Shown here: one piece after another, positions 24,370 to 33,144 of the stretch
Layout of the letters: each line of letters starts with the position of its first letter
How positions within the stretch are numbered: position 1 is the first letter of the stretch
NCBI RefSeq assembly: GCF_026343295.1
Contig: NZ_JAPELY010000004.1
Coordinates: forward strand, 372,001 to 436,000
Source of the DNA: Streptomyces sp. NBC_00083
GTDB taxonomy: Bacteria > Actinomycetota > Actinomycetes > Streptomycetales > Streptomycetaceae
Direction: 5' to 3'
Length of the DNA: 64,000 nucleotides
Program-made: the position numbers and the translations under genes
The notes under the pieces: generated by a model
The model's input: only the letters and a program-made list of their open reading frames with translations
Databases searched by the model: none
Told to the model about the DNA's origin: nothing

Positions 24370-24403
24370 TGAAGGGGACCACCCAAAAGGGTGGCCCCCT
24401 TCA
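24370..24403 (+). terminator. Terminator after the cold shock gene
   Basis: TGAAGGGGACCACCC and GGGTGGCCCCCTTCA form a 15-bp stem with one A-C mismatch and an AAAA loop, 35 bases after the stop codon. Confidence 0.8.
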
Positions 24404-24429
24404 CGCATCCCGGCCTCTCTCCCCACTCG

Positions 24430-24960
24430 GCGCGGGAGCCCGCATGGGGGCGCAATGGCCGCGAGCGCCGGGTGCCTGACGGGGGGCGCGAGGCTGCAAC
24501 ACGTGCGCGGCTGCACCGCGGTGGGCGCGAGCGCCGGGTGCCCTAGTGGGGGCGCGGGCACGGTCCGCAGGCGTACGCGGGGTGTAGGGGCGCGGGGCTG
24601 TGACATGTGTGCGGCTGCGCTGCGGTGGGCGCGATGCTGGGCGCCCTACTTAGGGGCGCGGGGCTGTGACATGTGCGCGGCTGCGCCGCGGTGGTCGCGA
24701 TGCTGGGCGCCCTACTTAGGGGCGCGGGGAACTGCGCGAGACGTGGGCACGGTCCGCAGCCGAAAACGGCACGTCGAGGCGCGGGAACTGCGCGAAAGCG
24801 GCACGTCGGGGCGCGGGGAACTGCGCGAGCAGCGCCGCACGGCCCGCACCCGAGAGCGACCGGCGCCGCACAGGGCCACGGGGAACGCCCAGGCGAGGGC
24901 CGCCCGGACACCCGCCGGGGGCGTGGGGGCAGAGCCCCCCCCCAACCCCCGGGTAACCGG
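24430..24960. repeat. Intergenic repeat mosaic upstream of groEL2
   Basis: A unit containing GGGGCGCGGGGCTGTGACAT, GTGCGGCTGCGCYGCGGTGG and GCGATGCTGGGCGCCCTACT recurs about three times (24585-24720), with more degraded copies at 24430-24560. From 24720 it changes to the dispersed module GGGGCGCGGGGAACTGCGCG with GGCACGGTCCGCAG and variants. No gene is supported. The block insulates the cold shock gene from groEL2. Confidence 0.75.
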
Positions 24961-25000
24961 ACAACCCCGGTAAGTGGAGGCCCCCGGTTCAAGAGACTCG

Positions 25001-25057
25001 CTTGCACTCGCAGGTGCCGAGTGCTAATCATTGGGCTTAGCACTCTCCGAGTGAGAG
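25001..25057 (+). promoter_or_regulatory. Extended CIRCE (HrcA) operator array overlapping the groEL2 promoter
   Basis: CTTGCACTC (25001-25009), a nine-base spacer and GAGTGCTAA (25019-25027) form a CIRCE element with a near-consensus left arm and perfect right arm. Nine bases further TTAGCACTC (25037-25045) is a perfect left arm, followed after three bases by GAGTGAGAG. TTGCAC (25002-25007) and TAATCA (25025-25030), 17 bases apart, could be the -35 and -10 boxes, so HrcA would block the promoter directly. Confidence 0.85.
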
Positions 25058-25192
25058 TGACAGAACTTGGATCGCGTCAGTGAGGTCCGCAGGCCGCGTG
25101 GGGCAAGGAACCACAAGGCCTGCAGGCCGTCCGTCGCGGGCACCGGCACGGTCCACGAAGAACGCCACCCCTGTCCGGGAGGACCACTTCAC

Positions 25193-26818
<1,626 letters not shown>

Positions 26819-26847
26819 TCCTCAAGGATCAGTAGCTCAGGCTGAAC

Positions 26848-26888
26848 GCCGAGGGCGGCACTCCCACACAGGGGGTGCCGCCCTCGGC
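26848..26888 (+). terminator. Terminator after groEL2
   Basis: GCCGAGGGCGGCAC and GTGCCGCCCTCGGC form a 14-bp perfect stem (26848-26888 including the loop), followed by CGTTTTCGG, 30 bases after the groEL2 stop. Confidence 0.88.
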
Positions 26889-27025
26889 CGTTTTCGGGTT
26901 CGGAAATGCGAACTCGGAGGGTGGTGCTGGCTCCATGGTGCGGGCCCATCGGCGGCGTTACGTTGGTGATCAGAGGGGACGGCCGCGGGGCCCCGCCCCC
27001 AACTGACGTATACGCGGGGGACGCA

Positions 27026-27841
27026 ATGACCAGCACCACCCACACCACCCACACCACCCACACCACCCACACCACCCACACCACCCACACCGCTCACCAC
27101 CGCCGACGACGCATCGGCACGGTGGCGGCGGCAGCCACCCTCACCGCGCTGACAGCGGTGACGGCAAGCGCCTGCGGCCCCTTGGACTCCACGACCTTCA
27201 AGGACGACGCGACGGTCAAGGCCCCGATCACCGCGGTCCGTATAGACGGCACGTCGGACGGCTTCCGCATACGAGGAAAACAGGGCCTGACCAAGCCGAC
27301 GGTGCACCGCGAGGTCACCTACCGGGGCAAGAAGAAGCCGGACGGCGCGACTTACCGGGTGGAGAACGGCGTGCTGATCCTCGGCGGCTGCCCGGGTCAC
27401 TGCTCCGTGGACTACACGGTCGATGTCCCCGCCGGCATCCCGGTCACCGGCTCCACCAAGGCCGGAGCCATGAACCTCTCCGCGGTCGGCACGGTGAAGG
27501 TGTCCGCCGACGACGGCCAGATCGTGGTGAACGGCGCGACGGGCCCGGTCGACGTCCACACCACCAACGGCGCGATCAACGCGAAGGGCCTGAAGGGCAC
27601 GGGCGTCACGGCGAGGGCGTCCAACGGCTCGATCACCCTGACCCCCGCCACGGTCCAGAACATCACGGCCCAGACCTCCAACGGCAGCATCGCCGTGACC
27701 GTGCCCCCCGCCAAGTACCACGTAGTGGCGAGCAACCAGAACGGCGACAAGAAGCTCGCCCTACCCGACGACCCGTCCGCGCCGATCCAAGTGAACCTGA
27801 CCACGGACAACGGCGACATCACCCTGAAGTCGGCCAAGTAA
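27026..27841 (+). CDS. Lipoprotein with DUF4097-type beta-helix repeats and an N-terminal His-Thr repeat
   Basis: This 271-residue protein begins MTSTTHTTHTTH: about six HTT triplets encoded by a nine-base DNA repeat, then Arg/His and a hydrophobic lipoprotein signal (TVAAAATLTALTAVTASACG, Cys near residue 50). The rest is a DUF4097-like right-handed beta-helix with repeated GPVDVHTTNGAI, VTARASNGSITL and ITAQTSNGSIAVTV turns. Function of the family is unknown; surface adhesion-like roles are speculation. The His-Thr repeat lies on the cytoplasmic side before export. The ATG at 27026 has GGGGGACGCA upstream; the earlier frame from 26906 is not signal-like. It stands 137 bases after the groEL2 terminator. 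Confidence 0.8.
   Translation: MTSTTHTTHTTHTTHTTHTTHTAHHRRRRIGTVAAAATLTALTAVTASACGPLDSTTFKDDATVKAPITAVRIDGTSDGFRIRGKQGLTKPTVHREVTYRGKKKPDGATYRVENGVLILGGCPGHCSVDYTVDVPAGIPVTGSTKAGAMNLSAVGTVKVSADDGQIVVNGATGPVDVHTTNGAINAKGLKGTGVTARASNGSITLTPATVQNITAQTSNGSIAVTVPPAKYHVVASNQNGDKKLALPDDPSAPIQVNLTTDNGDITLKSAK
27038..27096. repeat. Nine-base tandem repeat (CACACCACC)n in the 5' coding region
   Basis: About six copies of CACACCACC or its phase variants encode the repeated peptide His-Thr-Thr. The repeats are identical at the DNA level and a multiple of three bases long, so slippage would change repeat number without a frameshift. Confidence 0.9.
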
Positions 27842-27972
27842 CCCCCACGAACCCGGCATCTCCCGCCCCACATTGGCCAGTTTCCGTCGCTCTTCGCACT
27901 GGTACGACTGTGAACTGCAATTACCCCTGGTTAGAGTTGCGGTGAGATAAGAGCTGTACGGGGGAGGGTGTT

Positions 27973-28479
27973 GTGGCACCGAGCGAGGACAAGGGCGCGT
28001 CGCAGTCGTCGCCTTGGCCGTTCAACGTGCTTGAGGTGGCGCAGGCGGCAGCCGGCGATGTAGTCACGGAACTGTCGTCCTTCACGACGTTCCAAAAGCG
28101 CGTGGACGAACTGATCCGCAACCTGAAGGGCTCACCGGCGGCCCCGGGCGAGGTAGGCCAGGAACGCCTGGCACGCGACCAGTTCGGCGGCGGCGCGGGA
28201 GCGTTCACCGAGGCATCGGGCCTCTTCACGTCCTACGAGACAGTGATCACCGAACTGGAAACCCTGTCGGGCCTGCTGTCGGACTCGATAGAAGGCATGG
28301 GCATCGCGGTCCTGGCCTCGCACAAGGGCTACCAGAACATCGACGCGGACGTACGCAAACGCATGGCGATGATCAGCACGGAGACGAAGAAGCATTACGG
28401 GGGCGACTACGACCCGGCTTCCACACACCCGAAGAGCGACCCGAAGCCGTCGCGTGGCCGAGCCGGAGGAGACCTCTGA
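27973..28479 (+). CDS. Small alpha-helical protein of a type VII-like locus (WXG100-like partner)
   Basis: This 168-residue, mainly helical protein has no signal peptide. FNVLEVAQAAAGDVV and TFQKRVDELIRNLKGS suggest the first helix of a WXG-like hairpin, and LFTSYETVITELETLSGLLS the second. The C-terminus is charged and disordered. It overlaps the next gene by one base (TGATG), so the two are made together, as WXG100 partners usually are. The GTG at 27973 has GGGGAGGG seven bases upstream. No WXG motif is present, so membership of the superfamily is inferred from context and helix pattern. Confidence 0.7.
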   Translation: MAPSEDKGASQSSPWPFNVLEVAQAAAGDVVTELSSFTTFQKRVDELIRNLKGSPAAPGEVGQERLARDQFGGGAGAFTEASGLFTSYETVITELETLSGLLSDSIEGMGIAVLASHKGYQNIDADVRKRMAMISTETKKHYGGDYDPASTHPKSDPKPSRGRAGGDL

Positions 28480-29966
28480 TGGGCGGCAGCACCCCCTTCG
28501 AAGGCATGAGCCACGAAGCGATGCTGGCCTGGCTCGACCAGGCGAACAGTGGCACGGTGCAGGGCGCCGCCGACCGCCTCGCGGCCGCGGCCAAGGAGAT
28601 CCGCAAGATCGCGGAAGACCTGAAGATCCGCCCCCAGTGGGTGGAGTGGAAGGGCGACGGCGCGGACGCGTTCCGCACCTGGAGCGCCGATCTAGCCAAC
28701 GCCACCCTTCGCCTTGGCGACTTCAGCGAGGGCTCGTCCACGTGGCTGGGCCACGCCTCCGACGCCATCGCCTCGGCCCAGGCAGCCATCCCCCGCGACA
28801 AGCCGGGCGCGCAGGCCAACCTGGACGCGGCGAAGGCCGCCCACAACGACCCGGACGCGGCAGCGATCAGCCGGAAGTCGACGGGTGAACTGGCGGCCTT
28901 GGCAGCGGACAAGGAAAAGGTCCGCCAGGAAGCCGTCGCCCAGATGCGCAAGCTGGGCCAGGCGTACCAGCAGTCTGCGACGCAGATGAACGGACTGGAG
29001 CGGCCGAAGTTTCCGCCACCGCCGCAGTCGATTACGCCGGAGGACGACCGGTCGCTCCGTCGTAACGAGGTCGGTCTCGGCCCAGGAGGTACCGGACAGG
29101 GTCCTTCTTCCTCTGGCTCAACCACCGCGGCACGTTCAGCACATGTAGAAGCGTCGGCCTCTACCGATTCCAATCAGCCGCACCACTCGGGTTTCGCCTC
29201 ACCTGAGCGCCCTGTTATGGGGGACGTGCCGAAGTCGGCGCGGACGGATGTCGACTCGGTGGCCACGTTGGCGCCCGCTGTACACACGCAAGGGCCCGCC
29301 GGAAACCCGCCAGGGCCGTCCGCGGGCGGGGAGACCTCAGCAGTGCGGATGCCGCCGCCGCTCTTCGGCGGAGGGTTGAGCGTGCCACCCACCCCAGCCG
29401 GCTCGCAACGGCCAGTAGTCGGAAAGGGGTCTCTTGCGGGACCGGGGCAGAGCGCGTCGGGTCGTAACTCTGTGCGCATACCGGAGGGGGGCCCCGGCAT
29501 CACAGGTGGCCGCCCCGTTCCGGCGCCGCAGGGACGGACAGGCGGTGGCATTCCCAGGGGAACGGTCGTTGGGGCTGGAGAAGCGGCAGGCCGTGGCGCG
29601 ACGGGGACGCCTGTGACCGGAGGTGGTTCGGTCGGACAGTCGGCGGGCCGGCCGGGAGCGATGCCCGGCCGCGGTTCCATGGCTCCGCGTAGCGGCGTGA
29701 GTGGCGGAAGCGCACAACAGTCGGGGCGTGCCGGTACTCGCTCCGTATCGTCCGGCGCGGCCACAGAGCGAGGAGGCGTCTCGGGCGGTCGGCCGGTTGT
29801 CGGGAATGCGAGTGGCACAGCTCATGGTGCTGGGCGGCCGCCCAGCGATTCCCAAAAGAGGCGTTCGCGACGTGAGACTAACGGGGCTGGGCCCGGCTAC
29901 CTCGTCGAGGACGATGAGACGTGGCTGAGGGATGATCCACGCGTTGTGCCGCCGGTCATCGACTGA
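28479..29966 (+). CDS. WXG/PPE-like secreted protein with long Gly/Pro-rich tail
   Basis: This 495-residue protein has an alpha-helical N-terminus (~1-175) containing VEWKGDGADAF, a WxG turn as in WXG100/PPE proteins, and then ~300 residues of low-complexity Gly/Pro/Arg/Ser sequence. Near its end it carries GPGYLVEDDETW: YLVED fits the YxxxD/E type VII secretion signal, and the YLxEDxETW ending recurs in Streptomyces WXG proteins. There is no Sec signal. It overlaps the preceding gene and the possible upstream ATG of the next (TGATG). Export by an ESX machine elsewhere in the genome is inferred. Confidence 0.75.
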   Translation: MGGSTPFEGMSHEAMLAWLDQANSGTVQGAADRLAAAAKEIRKIAEDLKIRPQWVEWKGDGADAFRTWSADLANATLRLGDFSEGSSTWLGHASDAIASAQAAIPRDKPGAQANLDAAKAAHNDPDAAAISRKSTGELAALAADKEKVRQEAVAQMRKLGQAYQQSATQMNGLERPKFPPPPQSITPEDDRSLRRNEVGLGPGGTGQGPSSSGSTTAARSAHVEASASTDSNQPHHSGFASPERPVMGDVPKSARTDVDSVATLAPAVHTQGPAGNPPGPSAGGETSAVRMPPPLFGGGLSVPPTPAGSQRPVVGKGSLAGPGQSASGRNSVRIPEGGPGITGGRPVPAPQGRTGGGIPRGTVVGAGEAAGRGATGTPVTGGGSVGQSAGRPGAMPGRGSMAPRSGVSGGSAQQSGRAGTRSVSSGAATERGGVSGGRPVVGNASGTAHGAGRPPSDSQKRRSRRETNGAGPGYLVEDDETWLRDDPRVVPPVID

Positions 29967-29995
29967 TGCGTTCAAGAAAGGCTCGAGGGAAGCTC

Positions 29996-31300
29996 ATGCC
30001 AACGAGGTTGGTTCAGCGACGCAGGCGCGAGGTCGCTTCGGTATCGATGCTGTGTGGCGTGTTGCTGGTGGGAGCCGCGAGTGCCCCGGCTTGGGCGGAG
30101 TCGACACGCGAAAAGCAGTGGTTCCTTGATGCCATGAAGGCCGATGAGATGTGGCGTACCAGTAAGGGCACAGGCGTCACTGTCGCCGTGATCGACTCAG
30201 GCGTCGACTCGAGCAATCCTGATCTACTCGGACAAGTTCTGCCGGGAAAGGACTTGTCGCAGGGGCAGCCGGGCGATGAACATACCGACTATAACGGTCA
30301 CGGCACCAGCATGGCTGGGCTGATCGCTGGCACGGGCGCACGTGATGGTGGGAACGGCGCCTTTGGCCTTGCCCCAGGCGCAAAAATTCTCCCGATTCGT
30401 ATGCCTAAATCAGGTGAAACGAACCAAGCCGAAGGCGATAAGCGGTTCAACGAGATCGCACCCCAGGCGATTCGCTACGCAGCCGACCAGAACGCGAAGG
30501 TCATCAACATCTCGCTGGGGAGCGCCGTAGGTTCGCCTCGACTGGCGGCTGCCGTGAAATACGCACTGGGCAAGGGCTCGTTGGTGTTCGCCGCCGTCGG
30601 GAACAGCGGTGACAGTGGCAACGGCGTGGAGTACCCCGCCGCGACACCAGGAGTGGTGGGCGTGGCGGCGGTTGGCAAGGACCTTCACGGGACTGCATGG
30701 TCGGAATACGGCCCCCAGGTGGACATGGCCGCGCCTGGTGTCGAAATGGTCCACGCTTGCGGGGGAAAGACCGGGCTCTGCAAGAGCGAGGGCACCAGCG
30801 ACGCCACGGCCCTGGCCTCCGCCTCCGCCGCCCTGATCTGGTCCAAGCACCCGGAGTGGACCAACAACCAGGTCCTACGCGTCTTGGTGAACACGCTCGG
30901 CGGCCCCACCGACGGTGCCAAGCGGAACGATTCGATCGGCTTCGGGTTGGTCCGCCCCCGAGTGGCTCTGAAGACTCCAGGCGACCCCGGCCCGGCGAAC
31001 GTCTACCCGTTGCCGGACCCTCCCCAATCAGGGGAATCCGCCGCGCCCGCAACACCGAGCCCGGCCGGCGCCCCGGCCAAAGCGGACGCGCCCCAGGCCG
31101 AGAAGGCCGACAAGTCCAATACTTCGCTCTTCGTCTTCCTGGGCCTGGGTGCGCTGGGGCTCGTAATTGTGCTTATCGGCGTCTGGACCCTGCGCAAGCG
31201 TCGCCAGCAAGCGCTAACAGACCAGGTCCAGCCAGCGGGTTGGGGCCCAGGGGCGGGATGGCCGGAGCAACAGAACCGAGATCGGACAGGTAGCCACTGA
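29996..31300 (+). CDS. Mycosin-like subtilisin protease of type VII secretion (copy 1)
   Basis: This 434-residue membrane serine protease has an N-terminal signal (SMLCGVLLVGAASAPAWA) and a subtilisin domain with the triad Asp (TVAVIDSGVD, ~65), His (DYNGHGTSMAGLIAG, ~101) and Ser (SEGTSDATALASASAAL, ~268) intact. The oxyanion region lies near FAAVGNSGD. A Pro/Ala linker, a C-terminal membrane helix (SLFVFLGLGALGLVIVLIGV) and a short Gln/Gly/Trp-rich tail follow. This is the MycP/EccP layout. The ATG at 29996 is preferred because GAGGGAAGCTC lies just upstream; the ATG at 29966 overlaps the previous stop but lacks a ribosome site. Codon use is more relaxed here, with AT-richer patches near 30360-30440. 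Confidence 0.85.
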   Translation: MPTRLVQRRRREVASVSMLCGVLLVGAASAPAWAESTREKQWFLDAMKADEMWRTSKGTGVTVAVIDSGVDSSNPDLLGQVLPGKDLSQGQPGDEHTDYNGHGTSMAGLIAGTGARDGGNGAFGLAPGAKILPIRMPKSGETNQAEGDKRFNEIAPQAIRYAADQNAKVINISLGSAVGSPRLAAAVKYALGKGSLVFAAVGNSGDSGNGVEYPAATPGVVGVAAVGKDLHGTAWSEYGPQVDMAAPGVEMVHACGGKTGLCKSEGTSDATALASASAALIWSKHPEWTNNQVLRVLVNTLGGPTDGAKRNDSIGFGLVRPRVALKTPGDPGPANVYPLPDPPQSGESAAPATPSPAGAPAKADAPQAEKADKSNTSLFVFLGLGALGLVIVLIGVWTLRKRRQQALTDQVQPAGWGPGAGWPEQQNRDRTGSH

Positions 31301-31337
31301 TCGACTGATGCGTTCAGGAGAGGTGCGAGGAAAGCCC

Positions 31338-32660
31338 ATGCCGTCGAGCGCGGTTCGGGGGCGCACACGTGGGTCCGTCGCGGCATCGGCATTGTGCGGG
31401 CTATTGCTGGCGGGATCCACGAATACGCTGGCTTGGGCGGAGACGACGCGCGAGAAGCAGTGGTTCCTTGCCGGCATGAAGGCCGATGAGATGTGGCGGA
31501 CCAGCACCGGCAAGGGCATTACCGTTGCGGTCATCGACACTGGCGTTGACCGGAACAATCCTGATCTGGTCGGACAGATCCTGGCGGGCAAGGACTTCGC
31601 CGATGGTGAGCCCGGAGACGAGTACACCGACTATGCCGGTCACGGCACCGGCATGGCAGGTCTGATCGCCGGAATGGGGGCTGCCAACAGCGGAAACGGC
31701 GCCTGGGGTCTGGCTCCCGGCGCGAAGATCCTCCCGATCCGCATGCCGAACGCAACCAAGGACGCCAATCAGGCTCAGAGTAACGAGCGTTTCAACAGGA
31801 CCGCTCCCGAAGCGATTCGCTACGCAGCCGACCAGCACGCGAAAGTCATCAACATCTCCTTGGGGACGGGGAGGACCGAGGGTTCGCCGCAACTGACTGC
31901 TGCGGTGAAGTATGCCTTCGACAAGGGTTCGTTGGTCTTCGCAGCGGTGGGTAACTCTGCTCAGGTGGACAACGAGGTCGAGTACCCCGCCGCTACACCA
32001 GGTGTGGTCGGCGTGGCTGCGGTGGGCAAGGATCTTCACGCGACTGCCGAGTCCGAATACGGCTCCCAGGTGGACCTCGCCGCGCCTGGCGACGACATGG
32101 TGCACGCTTGCAAGAGTGAGACCGGCCTGTGCAGATCTCACGGCACCAGCGACGCCACAGCCCTAGCCTCCGCCTCCGCCGCCCTCATCTGGGCCAAGCA
32201 TCCGGAGTGGACCAACAATCAGGTGCTGCGGGTCATGCTGAATACGATCGGCGGCCCTACAGATGGTGCCAAGCGGAACGATTCCATCGGATACGGGATC
32301 GTCCGCCCCCGCATCGCGCTGACGAACCCCGGCGACCCCGGCCCGGCGAACGTCTACCCGTTGCCGGACCCTCCGCAATCAGGGGCATCGACCGCGCCTG
32401 CGAAAACGCCCGGCCCGGCTGCCGCCCCGGCGGAGGCTGCTGCGTCGCACCAGGACGGGAAGGGCGGCGGAGTCGCGACAACTCCGCTTTTCCTGGCGGG
32501 TGTTGGTGCGCTCGGGGTCGGGATGGTGTTCTTCGGGTTCCGGTCCCTCCGTAAGCGCCGTAGGTACAGCGCTACGGCCCAGGCGCATGCACCTCAGCCG
32601 GGTTGGGGTCCTGGGGCCGGATGGCCGGAGCAGCAGGATCGCGGGCGCCCGGGGAGTTAA
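31338..32660 (+). CDS. Mycosin-like subtilisin protease of type VII secretion (copy 2, tandem duplicate)
   Basis: This 440-residue paralogue of the preceding gene has the same order: signal segment (ALCGLLLAGSTNTLAWA), catalytic Asp (TVAVIDTGVD), His (DYAGHGTGMAGLIAG) and Ser (SHGTSDATALASASAAL), linker, membrane helix (LFLAGVGALGVGMVFFGF) and a near-identical tail (GWGPGAGWPEQQ). All triad residues are present, so both copies may be active. DNA over the end of the protease domain is nearly identical in the two genes. As with copy 1, the internal ATG with GAGGAAAGCCC upstream is preferred over 31308. The start region repeats ATCGACTGATGCGTTCA from copy 1, the trace of the duplication join. 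Confidence 0.83.
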   Translation: MPSSAVRGRTRGSVAASALCGLLLAGSTNTLAWAETTREKQWFLAGMKADEMWRTSTGKGITVAVIDTGVDRNNPDLVGQILAGKDFADGEPGDEYTDYAGHGTGMAGLIAGMGAANSGNGAWGLAPGAKILPIRMPNATKDANQAQSNERFNRTAPEAIRYAADQHAKVINISLGTGRTEGSPQLTAAVKYAFDKGSLVFAAVGNSAQVDNEVEYPAATPGVVGVAAVGKDLHATAESEYGSQVDLAAPGDDMVHACKSETGLCRSHGTSDATALASASAALIWAKHPEWTNNQVLRVMLNTIGGPTDGAKRNDSIGYGIVRPRIALTNPGDPGPANVYPLPDPPQSGASTAPAKTPGPAAAPAEAAASHQDGKGGGVATTPLFLAGVGALGVGMVFFGFRSLRKRRRYSATAQAHAPQPGWGPGAGWPEQQDRGRPGS

Positions 32661-32789
32661 TAGGGGCCGACTGCCGAGTTCGATTGGGAATCGGGCTTGC
32701 CGGCCGAGGTCAAGGCGGTGACGGCGCCCCGTACGGGACCCAGCGCGGCGGTGATCCGGTCGTGAGCCGGTCAGGTCGCGAGGTGGCCA

Positions 32790-33110
32790 ATCAGCGAGCG
32801 GGCCAGTCGGCGAGCGAGGCAGTCGGTGAGCGGGCCGGCGAGCGGGACCGAGGCCCGCATCCGCGGCGCTCTCCGAGGCCCCGCATCCGCAGTACGCTCC
32901 GAAGGACCGTATCCGCGGCGCTCTCCGAGGCCCCGCATCCGCAGCACGCTCCGAAGGACCGTATCCGCGGCGCTCTCCGAGGCCCCGCATCCACGACGCT
33001 CCCCAAGGCCCCGCATCCGCAGCACGCTCCGAAAGCCCGCATCCACGACGCTCCCCAAGGCGGCCCCGCATCCGCGGCACGCTCCGAAGGGGCCCCTATC
33101 CGCCCCCCCC
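32790..33110. repeat. Minisatellite: nine or so 26-27-bp units after the second mycosin gene
   Basis: From about 32855 to 33100 a unit reading CCCCGCATCCGCRGYACGCT then CCGAAGG is repeated nine to ten times in alternating forms (…GGCGCTCTCCGAGG, …ACGACGCTCCCCAAGG). A shorter repeat (GCGAGCGGGCC variants) lies at 32795-32850. All frames through it are repetitive Arg/Pro/Gly sequences with no convincing start, so I treat the 32661-33144 gap as non-coding. Confidence 0.8.
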
Positions 33111-33144
33111 GAGACAGCGGATGTCCGGGCAGCCTCCGCCGGGG

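Noticed and set aside
25019..25045. Reading GAGTGCTAA-N9-TTAGCACTC alone as the CIRCE element
   Set aside because: CIRCE is TTAGCACTC-N9-GAGTGCTAA. The arms in this pair are in the reverse order; the true element uses the left arm at 25001. The third arm is reported separately as an extension.
32661..33144. The minisatellite as a CRISPR array
   Set aside because: Units are contiguous variants with no unique spacers, no typical repeat length and spacing, and no cas genes in the window.
32661..33144. Frames of 80-185 residues through the repeats as a repeat protein
   Set aside because: All six frames are open by composition alone, with no ribosome site and no export or domain feature.
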